In this document: piece by piece, positions 1 to 10,908 of the stretch
Numbering within the stretch: position 1 is the first letter of the stretch
Layout: each line of letters starts with the position of its first letter
Source: Aspidapion aeneum
Lineage: Eukaryota > Arthropoda > Insecta > Coleoptera > Brentidae
DNA length: 64,000 nucleotides
Reading direction: 5' to 3'
NCBI GenBank assembly: GCA_963576565.1
Contig: OY755040.1
Location: 85,070,321-85,134,320, forward strand
Made by a program: the position numbers and the translations under genes
Notes under the pieces: model-generated
Told to the model about the DNA's origin: nothing
Seen by the model: only the letters and a program-made list of their open reading frames with translations
Databases searched by the model: none

Positions 1-61
1 AACATACAAGCCACTATCGTTTCGACGATCAAACTTATTGTTAAAATGTTATTTCCCATTC
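1..61 (-). CDS. Na+/K+-ATPase alpha subunit, downstream exon (partial, runs off the window)
   Basis: On the minus strand an acceptor (T-rich tract ending TTTTTTTAG) lies at 62-63. The exon opens with GA, completing a Gly codon split after the G of the previous exon, then reads MGNNILTISLIVETIVACML. This aligns with the start of the ninth membrane segment of P-type Na+/K+-ATPase alpha chains (typically MRNxxLNFxLVFETxxAAFL). The exon continues past position 1, so the C-terminus lies outside the window. The residues are clearly diverged from the usual insect sequence, matching the other two exons. The 244-bp intron at 62-305 holds nothing recognisable. Confidence 0.8.
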
Positions 62-305
62 CTAAAAAAATTACATTTATTGAAATAAATAAACTTTTAA
101 TTAACTACTAGTAATTTTCCTTAATTATTAACGAGATGTTTTATACAATAGAATACAATTGAAAAATATAACAGAATCTACTATTGATCGAAGCACGCCG
201 TAATACTTGTTAGTAGTAGCAGTTTCTATATTATTTACTAAAAAACGTTCCTAAAGGTACGATCCGAAAAGAGCATTTGTTGGCTGTTCTCGGGTACAAC
301 TTTAC

Positions 306-494
306 CTTGAGTAACTATTGAATTTATCCTAGTCTTGCAGACGATAAGATCAGCCCACTGAGTGACAACCACTGAAATCATAAATGCGGTATAACAGGTG
401 TATTCCAGTTGTTTCCTGTTTTCATAGGACCACTCTTGTCCGTAGGTGTCCAATAGGTCGTTTACTGACTGGCTGTCCCATTCCTCTCTAAGTC
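306..494 (-). CDS. Na+/K+-ATPase alpha subunit, internal exon (loop before M8 and M8)
   Basis: This is a 189-bp exon bounded by an acceptor (ATATAG, AG at 496-495) and a donor (CAAG|GTAAAG). Both ends are phase 1, so the reading frame joins the flanking exons. It begins [16 protein letters not shown], continues with [18 protein letters not shown] and ends near [16 protein letters not shown]. These are signature stretches of Na+/K+-ATPase alpha (usual form ...SYGQEWTYxxRKxLEYTC and VVVQWADLIICKTRRNS). The Gln and Asp of QWAD, which correspond to the M8 ion-site residues Q923/D926 in pig numbering, are kept. The protein is an integral plasma-membrane cation pump subunit. There are no stops or frameshifts, so this exon looks functional. 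Confidence 0.9.
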
Positions 495-528
495 CTATAT
501 TATTAGATATTTATTTATTTTAATTAAT

Positions 529-3290
529 TAATTTATTTAATTTATTTAATTTATTTAATTTATTTAATTTATTTAATTTATTTAATTTATTTAATTTATT
601 TAATTTATTTAATTTATTTAATTTATTTAATTTATTTAATTTATTTAATTTATTTAATTTATTTAATTTATTTAATTTATTTAATTTATTTAATTTATTT
701 AATTTATTTAATTTATTTAATTTATTTAATTTATTTAATTTATTTAATTTATTTAAATTATTTAATTTATTTAATTTATTTAATTTATTTAATTTATTTA
801 ATTTATTTAATTTATTTAATTTATTTAATTTATTTAATTTATTTAATTTATTTAATTTATTTAATTTATTTAATTTATTTAATTTATTTAATTTATTTAA
901 TTTATTTAATTTATTTAATTTATTTAATTTATTTAATTTATTTAATTTATTTAATTTATTTAATTTATTTAATTTATTTAATTTATTTAATTTATTTAAT
1001 TTATTTAATTTATTTAATTTATTTAATTTATTTAATTTATTTAATTTATTTAATTTATTTAATTTATTTAATTTATTTAATTTATTTAATTTATTTAATT
1101 TATTTAATTTATTTAATTTATTTAATTTATTTAATTTATTTAATTTATTTAATTTATTTAATTTATTTAATTTATTTAATTTATTTAATTTATTTAATTT
1201 ATTTAATTTATTTAATTTATTTAATTTATTTAATTTATTTAATTTATTTAATTTATTTAATTTATTTAATTTATCTAATTTATTTAATTTATTTAATTTA
1301 TTTAATTTATTTAATTTATTTAATTTATTTAATTTATTTATTTTATTTAATTTATTTAATTTATTTAATTTATTTAATTTATTTAATTTATTTAATTTAT
1401 TTAATTTATTTATTTTATTTAATTTATTTAATTTATTTAATTTATTTAATTTATTTAATTTATTTAATTTATTTAATTTATTTAATTTATTTAATTTATT
1501 TAATTTATTTAATTTATTTAATTTATTTAATTTATTTAATTTATTTAATTTATTTAATTTATTTAATTTATTTAATTTATTTAATTTATTTAATTTATTT
1601 AATTTATTTAATTTATTTAATTTATTTAATTTATTTAATTTATTTAATTTATTTAATTTATTTAATTTATTTAATTTATTTAATTTATTTAATTTATTTA
1701 ATTTATTTAATTTATTTAATTTATTTAATTTATTTAATTTATTTAATTTATTTAATTTATTTAATTTATTTAATTTATTTAATTTATTTAATTTATTTAA
1801 TTTATTTAATTTATTTAATTTATTTAATTTATTTAATTTATTTAATTTATTTAATTTACTTAATTTACTTAATTTACTTAATTTATTTAATTTATTTAAT
1901 TTATTTAATTTATTTAATTTATTTAATTTATTTAATTTATTTAATTTATTTAATTTATTTAATTTATTTAATTTATTTAATTTATTTAATTTATTTAATT
2001 TATTTAATTTATTTAATTTATTTAATTTATTTAATTTATTTAATTTATTTAATTTATTTAATTTATTTAATTTATTTAATTTATTTAATTTATTTAATTT
2101 ATATAATTTATATAATTTATTTAATTTATTTAATTTATTTAATTTATTTAATTTATTTAATTTATTTAATTTATTTAATTTATTTAATTTATTTAATTTA
2201 TTTAATTTATTTAATTTATTTAATTTATTTAATTTATTTAATTTATTTAATTTATTTAATTTATTTAATTTATTTAATTTATTTAATTTATTTAATTTAT
2301 TTAATTTATTTAATTTATTTAATTTATTTAATTTATTTAATTTATTTAATTTATTTAATTTATTTAATTTATTTAATTTATTTATTTTATTTAATTTATT
2401 TAATTTATTTAATTTATTTAATTTATTTAATTTATTTAATTTATTTAGTTTATTTAATTTATTTAATTTATTAATTTATTAATTTATTTAATTTATTTAA
2501 TTTATTTAATTTATTTAATTTATTTAATTTATTTAATTTATTTAATTTATTTAATTTATTTAATTTATTTAATTTATTTAATTTATTTAATTTATTTAAT
2601 TTATTTAATTTATTTAATTTATTTAATTTATTTAATTTATTTAATTTATTTAATTTATTTAATTTATTTAATTTATTTAATTTATTTAATTTATTTAATT
2701 TATCTAATTTATCTAATTTATTTAATTTATTTAATTTATTTAATTTATTTAATTTATTTTATTTATTTAATTTATTTAATTTATTTAATTTATTTAACTT
2801 ATTTAATTTATTTAATTTATTTAATTTATTTAATTTATTTAATTTATTTAATTTATTTAATTTATTTAATTTATTTAATTTATTTAATTTATTTAATTTA
2901 TTTAATTTATTTAATTTATTTAATTTATTTAATTTATTTAATTTATTTAATTTATTTAATTTATTTAATTTATTTAATTTATTTAATTTATTTAATTTAT
3001 TTAATTTATTTAATTTATTTAATTTATTTAATTTATTTAATTTATTTAATTTATTTAATTTATTTAATTTATTTAATTTATTTAATTTATTTAATTTATT
3101 TAATTTATTTAATTTATTTAATTTATTTAATTTATTTAATTTATTTAATTTATATAATTTATTTAATTTATTTAATTTATTTAATTTATTTAATTTATTT
3201 AATTTATTTAATTTATTTAATTTATTTAATTTATTTAATTTATTTAATTTATTTAATTTATTTAATTCATTTAATTTATGTAATTTGTAT
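529..3290. repeat. 9-bp minisatellite array (ATTTATTTA)n in an intron
   Basis: About 2.76 kb of near-perfect head-to-tail 9-bp units (ATTTATTTA), roughly 300 copies. A few variant units occur (ACTTA near 1858-1880, ATATA near 2100, TTTTA near 1340 and 1410, a shortened unit near 2470). The array decays at its right end (about 3266-3320). It fills nearly all of the 2,904-bp intron between the ATPase exons at 306-494 and 3399-3644. There is no coding capacity: every frame contains TAA. Confidence 0.97.
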
Positions 3291-3398
3291 AGTTTATTTA
3301 AATTATGTAATTTTTTTGATTTACTTAGTTATTTTAATGCATTTTTTATCTATTTTTTTAAACATTTTTATTTTAATTTTTCAAATATTTCCACTTAC

Positions 3399-3644
3399 CA
3401 AACAGTCTTGTAGGAAAAAATCCGTTTTCCGCCATGATGGCAAAATAGACAAAAAATCCGCCTAGGGCTTCAACCATGCCAATATGTCCGTAAGCCAAGA
3501 AGTACAATTTTCTGGTAACTAATTTATCTTTTCTCGGATTTCTAGGAGGTCTAAGCATGATGTCACTCTCGGCCCTTTCGTACGCTAAACTAATGGCTGG
3601 CAGCATGTCCGTTAATAAATCGATACACAAGATGGCCATAACAC
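3399..3644 (-). CDS. Na+/K+-ATPase alpha subunit, internal exon (M6, M6-M7 loop, M7)
   Basis: This is a 246-bp exon with an acceptor (TTGTAG, exon start 3644) and a donor (TTTG|GTAAGT, exon end 3399). It completes a split codon xGT and reads [18 protein letters not shown], then [11 protein letters not shown], a loop with KDKLV, then [14 protein letters not shown] and ends in LFG with a split Gly. The family has [23 protein letters not shown] here. In pig numbering both cation-coordinating aspartates, D804 and D808, are kept, but T797 is Val, T799 is Ala and G806 is Leu. T797 is a known determinant of cardiac-glycoside binding. The frame is intact, which suggests a functional but divergent paralogue rather than a pseudogene. 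Upstream exons are not seen in this window. Confidence 0.9.
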
Positions 3645-4105
3645 CTACAATTTAAAATAAAAAATAATGCCCTATATATATTATTGGCCATACACAGACA
3701 GTACAAGACATCTTCAAGCAGGGCCATTGTAATGGGTGGAGCAAGTTTTTTATTTTGTTCTAAGATAAGTACTACATCGACGTTTAAAGTGAGCACGTGT
3801 TGCTTACTATAGCTAATAAACACAAGTTTTTCATTGATTTAAACGTTAAAATAAAATCCAAAAATTAGTCCAAAATAAAAACAGTGACACAGTGAATCAT
3901 CAGAGCTATAAATTGCGAAGTTTGGTTAACTCAGCTCGTTGCATAAGCCAAGTAAGTGGTTAAATCCTAATAAACTAACCAACTGCATAAAGTCTATAAT
4001 CGCTTGAAACAAGAGCATTTTATTTTACACTGGGGAAACGTATAAATTCAGGCGATTTCCACCAACGGTTCTTCATAAACAAAAATTTGGCGCTTATAAC
4101 TTAAG
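3645..4105. other. Intergenic/intronic stretch and probable 5' untranslated region of the LINE
   Basis: This contains the acceptor side of the ATPase intron and then AT-rich sequence without a supported gene. The LINE described below probably starts in the second half, somewhere between about 3850 and 4080. I could not fix its 5' end because no clear target-site duplication with its 3' end was found. A short minus-strand open frame at 3590-3823 is not matched to any family I know. Confidence 0.5.
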
Positions 4106-4921
4106 ATGTCGGGCGATGAAGATCTGAAAACCTTACCACCATAACAGCTGCAACTCTATAAATTACTAACAAGAGCTAACTCAGAACAAACTAGCGATAT
4201 TAAAGAAGAATTTAAAAACAGTCTTCAAACTTATACTACCGAAGTAAAGGAAGAAATCCACAAACTTAAGTCAAAATCACTTCAGCTTGAGAGATCGCAA
4301 AGAAAGAACAACATCCTAGTATTCAACATCAAAACTATTTCTCCTGAAAATATCCTCACCAGAACTTTGGAAATACTAAATCAAAACCTAAACGTAGAAA
4401 TTGAGGATAGAGACATAAATAACATCTACAAAATCGGGCAAGGAAGCAGCTCTCCGATAGTTGTTCAATTTATTTCTTTCCTAAAAAAAGCATCACTCTT
4501 TAAAGACACCACAAAATTAGAGAAACTGCGTACCGACTTGGGCATATCGATAGCCAACGACCTGCGTAAGGAAGATCTAGAAACCCAAAACATCCTCAGG
4601 CGACACTTAAAAATTGCTAAAAACCAAAATCTTGCCGCGAAAATTAAGAACTTTCGGCTACAGATTGGCAATAAATACTACACCGCAGAAGAAATATTGG
4701 AACTTGAAGACACAGAACACGGAAACGCTTCCTCCGACACGGAAATCTCAGAAAGTGAAGAATCTGAGGCACAGACAGAATCATTGAAGCTACCAACGTC
4801 AACGAAAAAAGCACAAGAAAAATCAGCTCTACCTATCACGGAAAAACCTTTGGCGGAAAAGAAAAAATCCCCTAAACGCTCAAAAAGAAAGAGAACCAAA
4901 ATTGTCAACTACTCAAAATAA
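4106..4921 (+). pseudogene. LINE ORF1 (nucleic-acid-binding protein), one early nonsense codon
   Basis: The frame opens at ATG 4106 (MSGDEDLKTLPP), has TAA at 4142-4144 as codon 13, and is then open to 4921, 272 codons in all. The first 70 residues are probably coiled coil (EEFKNSLQTYTTEVKEEI). They are followed by a RKNNILVFNI segment, which resembles the first strand of the RNA-recognition-like domain of LINE ORF1 proteins. The last third is acidic and then Lys/Arg rich (KKSPKRSKRKRTK), fitting RNA binding. In this class ORF1p coats the element RNA. A downstream start could still give most of the protein. The family assignment is by context with the adjacent ORF2. Confidence 0.65.
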
Positions 4922-5188
4922 ATAAAATATCAAATACTGTTTTCTCTCTTTAATATTTCATAAAAAAGCTGTATTTACCTCTTTGTTTAATAAATTCGTT
5001 TGATAAAATCGAATTCAACTTACTTTTTACTTCTTCAAATTTTAATTTTTCATATAGGTTACTACAGAAACACAATACGATAATCGATTTAAGAGCCTAC
5101 ATAAATTTATAGAACTTGGCGGTTTTTTCTTCTTTCTCTTTACTTAATATCCTAAAATTGTTTTTCTTTGTCCTAAACAAAACAAAAT

Positions 5189-5419
5189 ATGAATAACTTT
5201 GCACGCTTTTTTTGTGTCAGCGAACTTGACACTATAGGAAGCCTAGACTGTGAGGACACCCTTAGAATATTAAACTCTAAAGATAAATCAAAACTATTCT
5301 CCATAATGCACACGAATATTCGAGGTATTAGCACTAACTTTAACAAACTCGAAGTATTTTTTAGCACCTTCGAAGACTATTTGTTTGATATCATCATATT
5401 AACTGAAACTTGCGTTATA
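5189..5419 (+). pseudogene. LINE ORF2, segment 1: N-terminus of endonuclease
   Basis: ATG 5189 opens a frame reading MNNFARFFCVSELDTIGSL and then MHTNIRGISTNFNKL with IIILTET. The N-I-R asparagine motif and the T-E-T glutamate are the first two active-site blocks of APE-type endonucleases, which nick target DNA for target-primed reverse transcription. The frame is cut after an ATA codon by a transposon inserted at TA 5418-5419. The next 48 bases of open frame belong to the transposon. ORF2 resumes in the same frame at 7482 with QNANHFSIPGYQ. Confidence 0.8.
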
Positions 5420-6090
5420 CGGGGTGTCCCAAATTGGGCACTTTTAGGGGGTTTAAGGTACTTCTAGGGGAGACAGAGAAAAACTGACCACGCATTGCGA
5501 GGCTCAAATTTCAAGAGAAGGCTTATAGTGAAAACCGTATTTTAAAATATCGTCTCGTCTTTGAGCTACGGGGGCTTTTTGAAAAGTCTGCATTTTGGAA
5601 GGGGGTCTATAACTTCGTTATTAGTGGAAATTTTGATTTAGAGTAAATTGCAATTTTATAGACTTTGTCACGGGGAATCCACCCGCTAAATTAAATTTTA
5701 ACTGTCACTTTCAGTTTTTGAGATATGACATTAAGTTGCATTTTTTCTTATGGAATGGCTTATATTTTAATTAATTTTTGAATTCGTCATTGAATTCTTT
5801 TCAAAATGATGTATCATATGTTATAGTTTGATTGAGTGGTTTCGGAGATAATTAAAGTTTTTCATTTTTGTCTAGTGTGCGTTGAATGACGTCATGCGCC
5901 ATTAAAATGAAAGCCTTGCTGTCAAATCCTACTTCAATGCTCCTATAGTTTTGTTGTCTTATACTATGCAAATCAAGTTGGCCTTGCGTCTTGGTGTTTT
6001 GTCATTGTTTTCAATTGTTTAAATAATTTGACATTACGCTTTGATATGAAATTATTTTGCACAAAAGCGTTTTTAATGTTATTTTTAAAT

Positions 6091-6380
6091 ATGTATCAAA
6101 ACGATGAAAAATATGACATGCTAAAATGTTACTGGGAAAGTAATGATAATCGACAGGACGCTGGAAACTTATATCTTCAAAGGTATCCCCAAATACGTTA
6201 ATATGCTTTAAGGTATTTGGGTATCCCGAACGAAGACAAAGTTGAAAAGGAATCTTGTTCTGTATGGCTCTTTTTCAAAACCGCGGGCCAACATATATGA
6301 CGTTAGGAGGGACCGTGAGGTAGAGGAGATAGGCATTAATAATAATAAATAAATAAATAAATCGAGGACGTATAGTTGGC

Positions 6381-6440
<60 letters not shown>

Positions 6441-6692
6441 AAAATTTAAATCAAGGGCGGTATTTAGAAAACATTTTACAAGCTGTGGTTGAGCCATATA
6501 TCAAAAACTTGTCGCTAGTAGAGAATATGCAGTGCTACTTCCACCAAGATGGCGCACCACCGCATACGGCTGGAATTATTACCAATTAGTTGAATAATAC
6601 CTTTCACAACCAGTGGATTGGATTAAGAGGCCCAATACCATGGTCAGCAAGGTCTCCAGACATCACCTTGTGTGATTTCTGTTTATACGTCA
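6091..6692 (+). pseudogene. Mariner-family transposase, decayed fragments
   Basis: ATG 6091 starts MYQNDEKYDMLKCYWESN followed by a YLQRYPQIR-like stretch and a stop at 6199-6201. This matches the N-terminal helix-turn-helix region of insect mariner-like transposases. A second piece at about 6458-6692 reads CYFHQDGAPPHTA and, after a stop, WIGLRGPIPWSARSPDITLCDF. This is the second catalytic-Asp block (QDGAPPH) and the RSPDLTPxDF block of the DDE domain. The middle of the protein is missing, replaced by simple repeats, and several stops are present. The copy cannot encode an active enzyme. Confidence 0.85.
6383..6438. repeat. (TA)n microsatellite inside the mariner-like element
   Basis: About 28 uninterrupted TA dinucleotides lie between the two transposase fragments. 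This is probably secondary expansion in a dead element. Confidence 0.97.
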
Positions 6693-7479
6693 AGATTTGA
6701 AACCGTCTGTGCTTGAGGCAAAACGGGCGCCATTTTGAACATAGGTTGTAAAATAGTATGAATATGATATAAAAATTGGTATTTATAAACGTTAATTAGT
6801 ATTAGCTTAAGTTACTATAGGTATATAGTAGGTTGGTTATTTTTTCTGTTGATTTATGACGCAATGATTATTGATAATTTTTAATAATATCGAATTTCTA
6901 TTGAGTCTGTAATTTTTGTTTCTTTTTATAACTAGGCTTTGAAGCTGAATTATAATTTTTGACTGTGTAAAATAATAAAAATACTGGAGTGCCTTGACCT
7001 GCTTCAGCAGAAAATCATAGCACACTAGAAATAAGTGGAAAAGCTGAATATCTTCGAAACCGCTCAATCAAACTATGACATATGATACATCATTTTGAAA
7101 AGAATTCAATGACGAATTCGAAAATTAATTAAAATATAGGCCATTCCATAAGAAAAAATGCAACTTTATGTCATATCTCAAAAACTAAAAGTGACAGTTA
7201 AAATTTAATTTAGCGGGTGGATTCCTCGTGACAAAGTCTATAAAATTGGAATTTACTCCAAATCAAAATTTCCACCAATAATGAAGTTATAGACCCCCTT
7301 CCAAAATGCAGACTTTTCAAAAAGCCCCCGTTGCTCAAAGACAAGACGATATTTCAAAATACGGTTTTCACTATAAGTCTTCTCTTGTAATTTGAGCCTC
7401 GCAATGCGTGGTCAGTTTTTCTCTATCTCCCCTAGAAGTACCTTAAACCCCCTAAAAGTGCCCAATTTGGGACACCCTG

Positions 7480-7927
7480 TACAAAACGCTAACCACTTCT
7501 CAATTCCTGGCTATCAACAAGTTTACAGTGAAGGTAAATATAACCGATATGATGGCGTTATCGTCTTTGTTAGGAATTTGCACGCTTTTACCCACAAAAT
7601 TATTAACATTGCAGGTAACACTGGGATCAGAGTGGAAATTGTGGGTTTGAAAAAAATCGCTTTAACAGCATTATACAGGTTACATCCCACAAACCAAAAC
7701 GACTTCATCAATGATCTTAACCAGTATATACGACAGTACTGTACATCAGACTCCGAATTTTTAGTAGGTGACATAAATCTAGATCTACTTACAAACAATC
7801 TCATTACACAAGAGTATTTAAATATGCTTCACTCCTATGGCTATAAATCTACTATCAACAAAGCAACTAGAGTGGATAAGAATAAAGCTAGCTGTCTTGA
7901 GCACATTTTCATTAAATCCAATCATAT
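7480..7927 (+). pseudogene. LINE ORF2, segment 2: central and C-terminal endonuclease
   Basis: The frame continues from segment 1: NANHFSIPGYQQVYSEGKYN, YDGVIVFVR, TALYRLHP, then FLVGDINLDLL and SCLEHIFIKSN. The G-D-I-N-L-D block holds the catalytic Asp and Asn of APE-type endonucleases. The final block precedes the SDH-type histidine motif, which here lies across the ERV-1 insertion as TDHYP (about 26030). The segment is uninterrupted and ends at ATAT 7924-7927, the target site of ERV-1. Confidence 0.85.
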
Positions 7928-8141
7928 TGTCACGAGGGGGTTTTATCGTGACGAACACAGTTTAAGTTAGGTGTAAGGGTTTTATTATAATACTTATATT
8001 TACTACTTACATTGTACTTAAATACATCTTGTCTACAAATCTTCTTGATACGCTTAACTTCTTATACTTGACTATCGTACTACTTGTTCACTATTAACTA
8101 AGCCTGGGCGTTAGGTTCTCAGCGTACAACTAACTGCTAAA
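7928..8141 (-). repeat. ERV-1 left terminus: inverted partial LTR
   Basis: The sequence TGTCACGAGGGGGTTTTATC onward is the reverse complement of 25770-25983, the last 214 bp of the 3' LTR, with only a few differences. Similarity stops sharply at 8142, where gag sequence on the plus strand begins. The outer junction is precise and has the ATAT duplication. Confidence 0.9.
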
Positions 8142-8971
8142 AAAATTTCGGGGTGACCAACCTCTAAAAAATCTCAAAATTAAATTTAAAAATAGAAAAC
8201 AGGGAAGTGCTGAGGATATTAAACAATATTATTATGATTTATTCAACATGGCGTATGAAATTGACGAAAAAATGCTATTTGACCAATTTAGAGAACATTT
8301 TAAAAGTGGCTACATAGCTCCTATACAGAGTCATACGAATTAATAACCTCATCCGACCTGGATCACAAAAAACTAAGAGAAACAGTTTTGAAATTAAGTG
8401 CTATTAGAAGTTTTGACAATCGAAAAAAAAGGAGGGAAGCTATCCTAGGCGAAACGGTCCTAATTTTTTAAGGCAAAATGACCCAAATTACACGCGACAA
8501 GATGAAACAAACTATTTTAGGCAAAACGCGTCGAACTATCATCAAAATGGTAGAGGTAGGTCGAGGTTTCGCGAATTTAGAGATAGAGCAAACAATTATA
8601 GAGGTAATCTAAAGAGGCCGATAGGTCAATATTATAATCGAAATACGGGAAATTATAATCAAAACTCAAATCATGGGTATAATAGGAGGAATTTTGGCCA
8701 AAATGTAAATAATTTTGGACAAAACAACAGGAGTGAACAAAGAAGGCCGCAAAATATTCATGAAGAGTCACCCAGAAGGGATCACTCAGGAAGCAGGGAT
8801 CTTACAAATACGAGGTGTCACGACGGCAGGCCGAGATGCAACGATTGCAATAGGTGTAGGCATTATGCATGTAGCAGGGAGCGTAGCAGCGAAAGGGGAC
8901 CCCAAAGAAGAGTATCGTTTAGTAGAGCAAGTAGGTCGCCATCCCCAAATGTGCAAGGACGACTCAATTAG
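8142..8971 (+). pseudogene. ERV-1 gag, 5'-truncated and frameshifted
   Basis: The first part (8166-8345) reads KFKNRKQGSAEDIKQYYYDL and LFDQFREHFKSG, the C-terminal capsid style of gypsy Gag proteins. Two stops and frameshifts follow. From about 8466 to the stop at 8969-8971 a continuous frame is rich in Arg, Gly, Asn and Gln (RGRSRFREF, YNRNTGNYNQNSNHGY). It has one Cys/His cluster, RCHDGRPRCNDCNRCRHYAC, and an Arg/Ser-rich tail, as expected for a nucleocapsid domain. Gag forms the particle shell. N-terminal gag is absent at the inverted-LTR junction. Confidence 0.7.
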
Positions 8972-9558
8972 AGTGCCCCAACGGCGTCGTCCTCCAAACA
9001 GGGGCAAGCAATAAAATTCTGGTAGTTAAGGGTGTCGTCAATAATTTTAAGGGGGTAGACATAGTGCTGGATACCGGCTCTGGAAAATGCATCATAGGGA
9101 AATCTCTATGTAGAGACATAGAGCCTTTAAAAAAACAATTTGCTTTATCAACTGCCGGTGGAAATAAAGTAATGCCACTCGGCCTAACAGAATTTAAAAT
9201 TAAAATCGGCGAAATGTGTGGATACATTGAAGCCATAGTCGTAGAAAAATTACCAAAACCTTTAATTTTGGGAATGGACTTTTTAGAAAAAAATAACGCC
9301 CAAATTAATCTCACCGACAAGACTGTACGACTAACGAACGGTTACATAACAACAACATTTTCGTTTCATAAAGACGAAAGTTATCAATTGGGCACTTATG
9401 AAAATTTTATTTCACCTTTTTTACCTTTAGTACAGGAGGAAAGCCAGGATTTAAGGGATATTGTTAAAGTAACTTGTTTAAATGATTATTTTATTATACC
9501 GAGTGAGCATACAACAATTAAATTAAAAATAGAAAAATTCGGTGTTCACTTGATTTAA
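8968..9558 (+). pseudogene. ERV-1 protease (retropepsin) region of pol
   Basis: This frame is open from before the gag stop and offset from gag, consistent with gag-pol frameshift expression. It reads ECPNGVVLQTGASNKILVVK and then VDIVLDTGSGKCIIG, the D-T-G active site of an aspartic protease (9067-9081), and LPKPLILGMDFL, the second hydrophobic-Gly block. It stops at 9556-9558, before the linker to RT. The region 9559-9783 is degenerate pol linker. The enzyme would cleave Gag-Pol in the particle. Confidence 0.8.
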
Positions 9559-9783
9559 AAAAATTTATTTTTGAAGAGAATGACGCATTTTTAAGACCTT
9601 AAGGAATTATTTGCTCTCTCCCTGAATTTGATGACGACACTTGTACAATGCAATTACTCACCAAAAAACATAACCCAATAAAAATTTTTAAGGAATCGAC
9701 CTTAGGCTACCTTAAAAAGGGATATAGACACCTTACCCGTCCTTAACATTGAAGATACACAAGAGATACAGGATGAAGAGAGA

Positions 9784-10908
9784 GTGGCAATGGCGGACCA
9801 CAAAATTAGCCACATAAAAGACGAAAAAATTAAATCGCATTTAAACAATTTATTGGAGGAGTACAGCGATGTTTTCGCAAAAAGTCCAAAATATATGGGC
9901 CAGACGGACCTTGTAGAACACGTGATTGACGTGGGTGACGCGAAACCCATACGTCAAAAGCCATATAGGGTATCTCATAAGGAAAAGGAAATTATAGACA
10001 AACAAGTAAATGAAATGCTTCAGGCAGGCGTTATAAGCGAAGCGGAGTCAGAATGGGCAAGTCCGGTGGTACTAGAGCTAACTACCCGATGCAAGTCATA
10101 GACGACCTTTTGACCTATTTAGGGAAGGCCAAATTTTTTTGGCAAATGAAGCTTAGCGACGATTCTAAACAGTATACAGCCTTTTGTTGCCCCGGACAAG
10201 GTGGTACATACGTTTGGATCAAGCTATGCTTTGGATTATCGGGAGCTCCTGGAACATTTCAAAGATTGGCAGATATGGTTTTTCGTGATCTAAAATGGAA
10301 AACGCTCCTGGTCTATTGTGACGACATCTGTATATTTTCAGAAACACTCTCTTGACCATTTAGAAAAATTGCGCACCGTTTTTCAAAGACTACGGGATGC
10401 AGGGCTAACACTAAAACCCTCAAAATGCGAATACATAAAAGAAGAACTAGATCTGCTCGGTTATACTGTATCGAGCCAAGGCCTAAAACCCGACAAAAAG
10501 AAATTAATTTGTATTGAAAATTTTCCAAAAATTAAAACACAAAAAAATGTCATGCAATTTTTAGGCCTTGCAAATTTTTATCGAAAATTCATAAAAAACT
10601 TTTCTGGTATAGCCAGACCGCTTCACGATTTAACCAAAAAAACACACCTTTCTTTTGGGAAGAAAAACATCAAAAAGCATTTGAGGAGCTAAAACGAAGG
10701 CTGATCACATCACCAGTTTTAGCGCATTTTCAACCCGAGAAAGAATGCGTTTTACACGTCGATGCAAGCAGACAAGGCCTAGGCGCCATACTTTTGCAAG
10801 AGGGGGAAAACACCCATCTTCACCCGGTTGCCTATGCCAGTCGAAGTTTAACAAACGCAGAAAAAAATATGTCAATCTCAGAATTAGAGCTAGCAGGAAT
10901 AAAATACA
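9784..10908 (+). pseudogene. ERV-1 reverse transcriptase and first half of RNase H
   Basis: The frame reads LLEEYSDVFAKSPKYMG, DLVEHVIDVGDAKPIRQKPY and EWASPVVL. It then jumps directly into VIDDLLTYLGKAKFFWQMKL, so about 25-30 residues of the finger region are deleted with a frameshift near 10075. The catalytic motif is YCDD at about 10315-10326. The connection FLGLANFYRKFIKNFSGIA follows. RNase H begins with HVDASRQGLGAILLQ and SELELAG (first Asp and Glu). At 10908 the BEL/Pao element interrupts RNase H after TSD ATACA (10904-10908). Several frame changes are present. Confidence 0.85.

Larger units (their letters stand above)
5420..7479. mobile_element. Mariner-like DNA transposon with roughly 440-bp inverted repeats
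   Basis: This is 2,060 bp flanked by TA dinucleotides (5418-5419 and 7480-7481). The left end begins CGGGGTGTCCCAAATTGGGC; the right end, read inward on the other strand, is CAGGGTGTCCCAAATTGGGC. Inverted identity, with scattered mismatches, extends from 5420 to about 5860 and from about 7040 to 7479, which is unusually long for a mariner. A decayed transposase lies between the arms. A (TA)n tract sits at 6383-6438. TA target, GGGTGTCCC termini and the transposase remnants place it in the Tc1/mariner superfamily. Confidence 0.9.

Noticed and set aside
3590..3823. 77-codon minus-strand frame next to the ATPase exon
   Set aside because: It overlaps the exon in another frame, spans the acceptor site and resembles no known family.
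5420..5470. Tail of the ORF2 segment 1 frame (RGVPNWALLGGLRYF)
   Set aside because: This is mariner terminal-repeat sequence read in frame by chance. ORF2 really continues at 7482.
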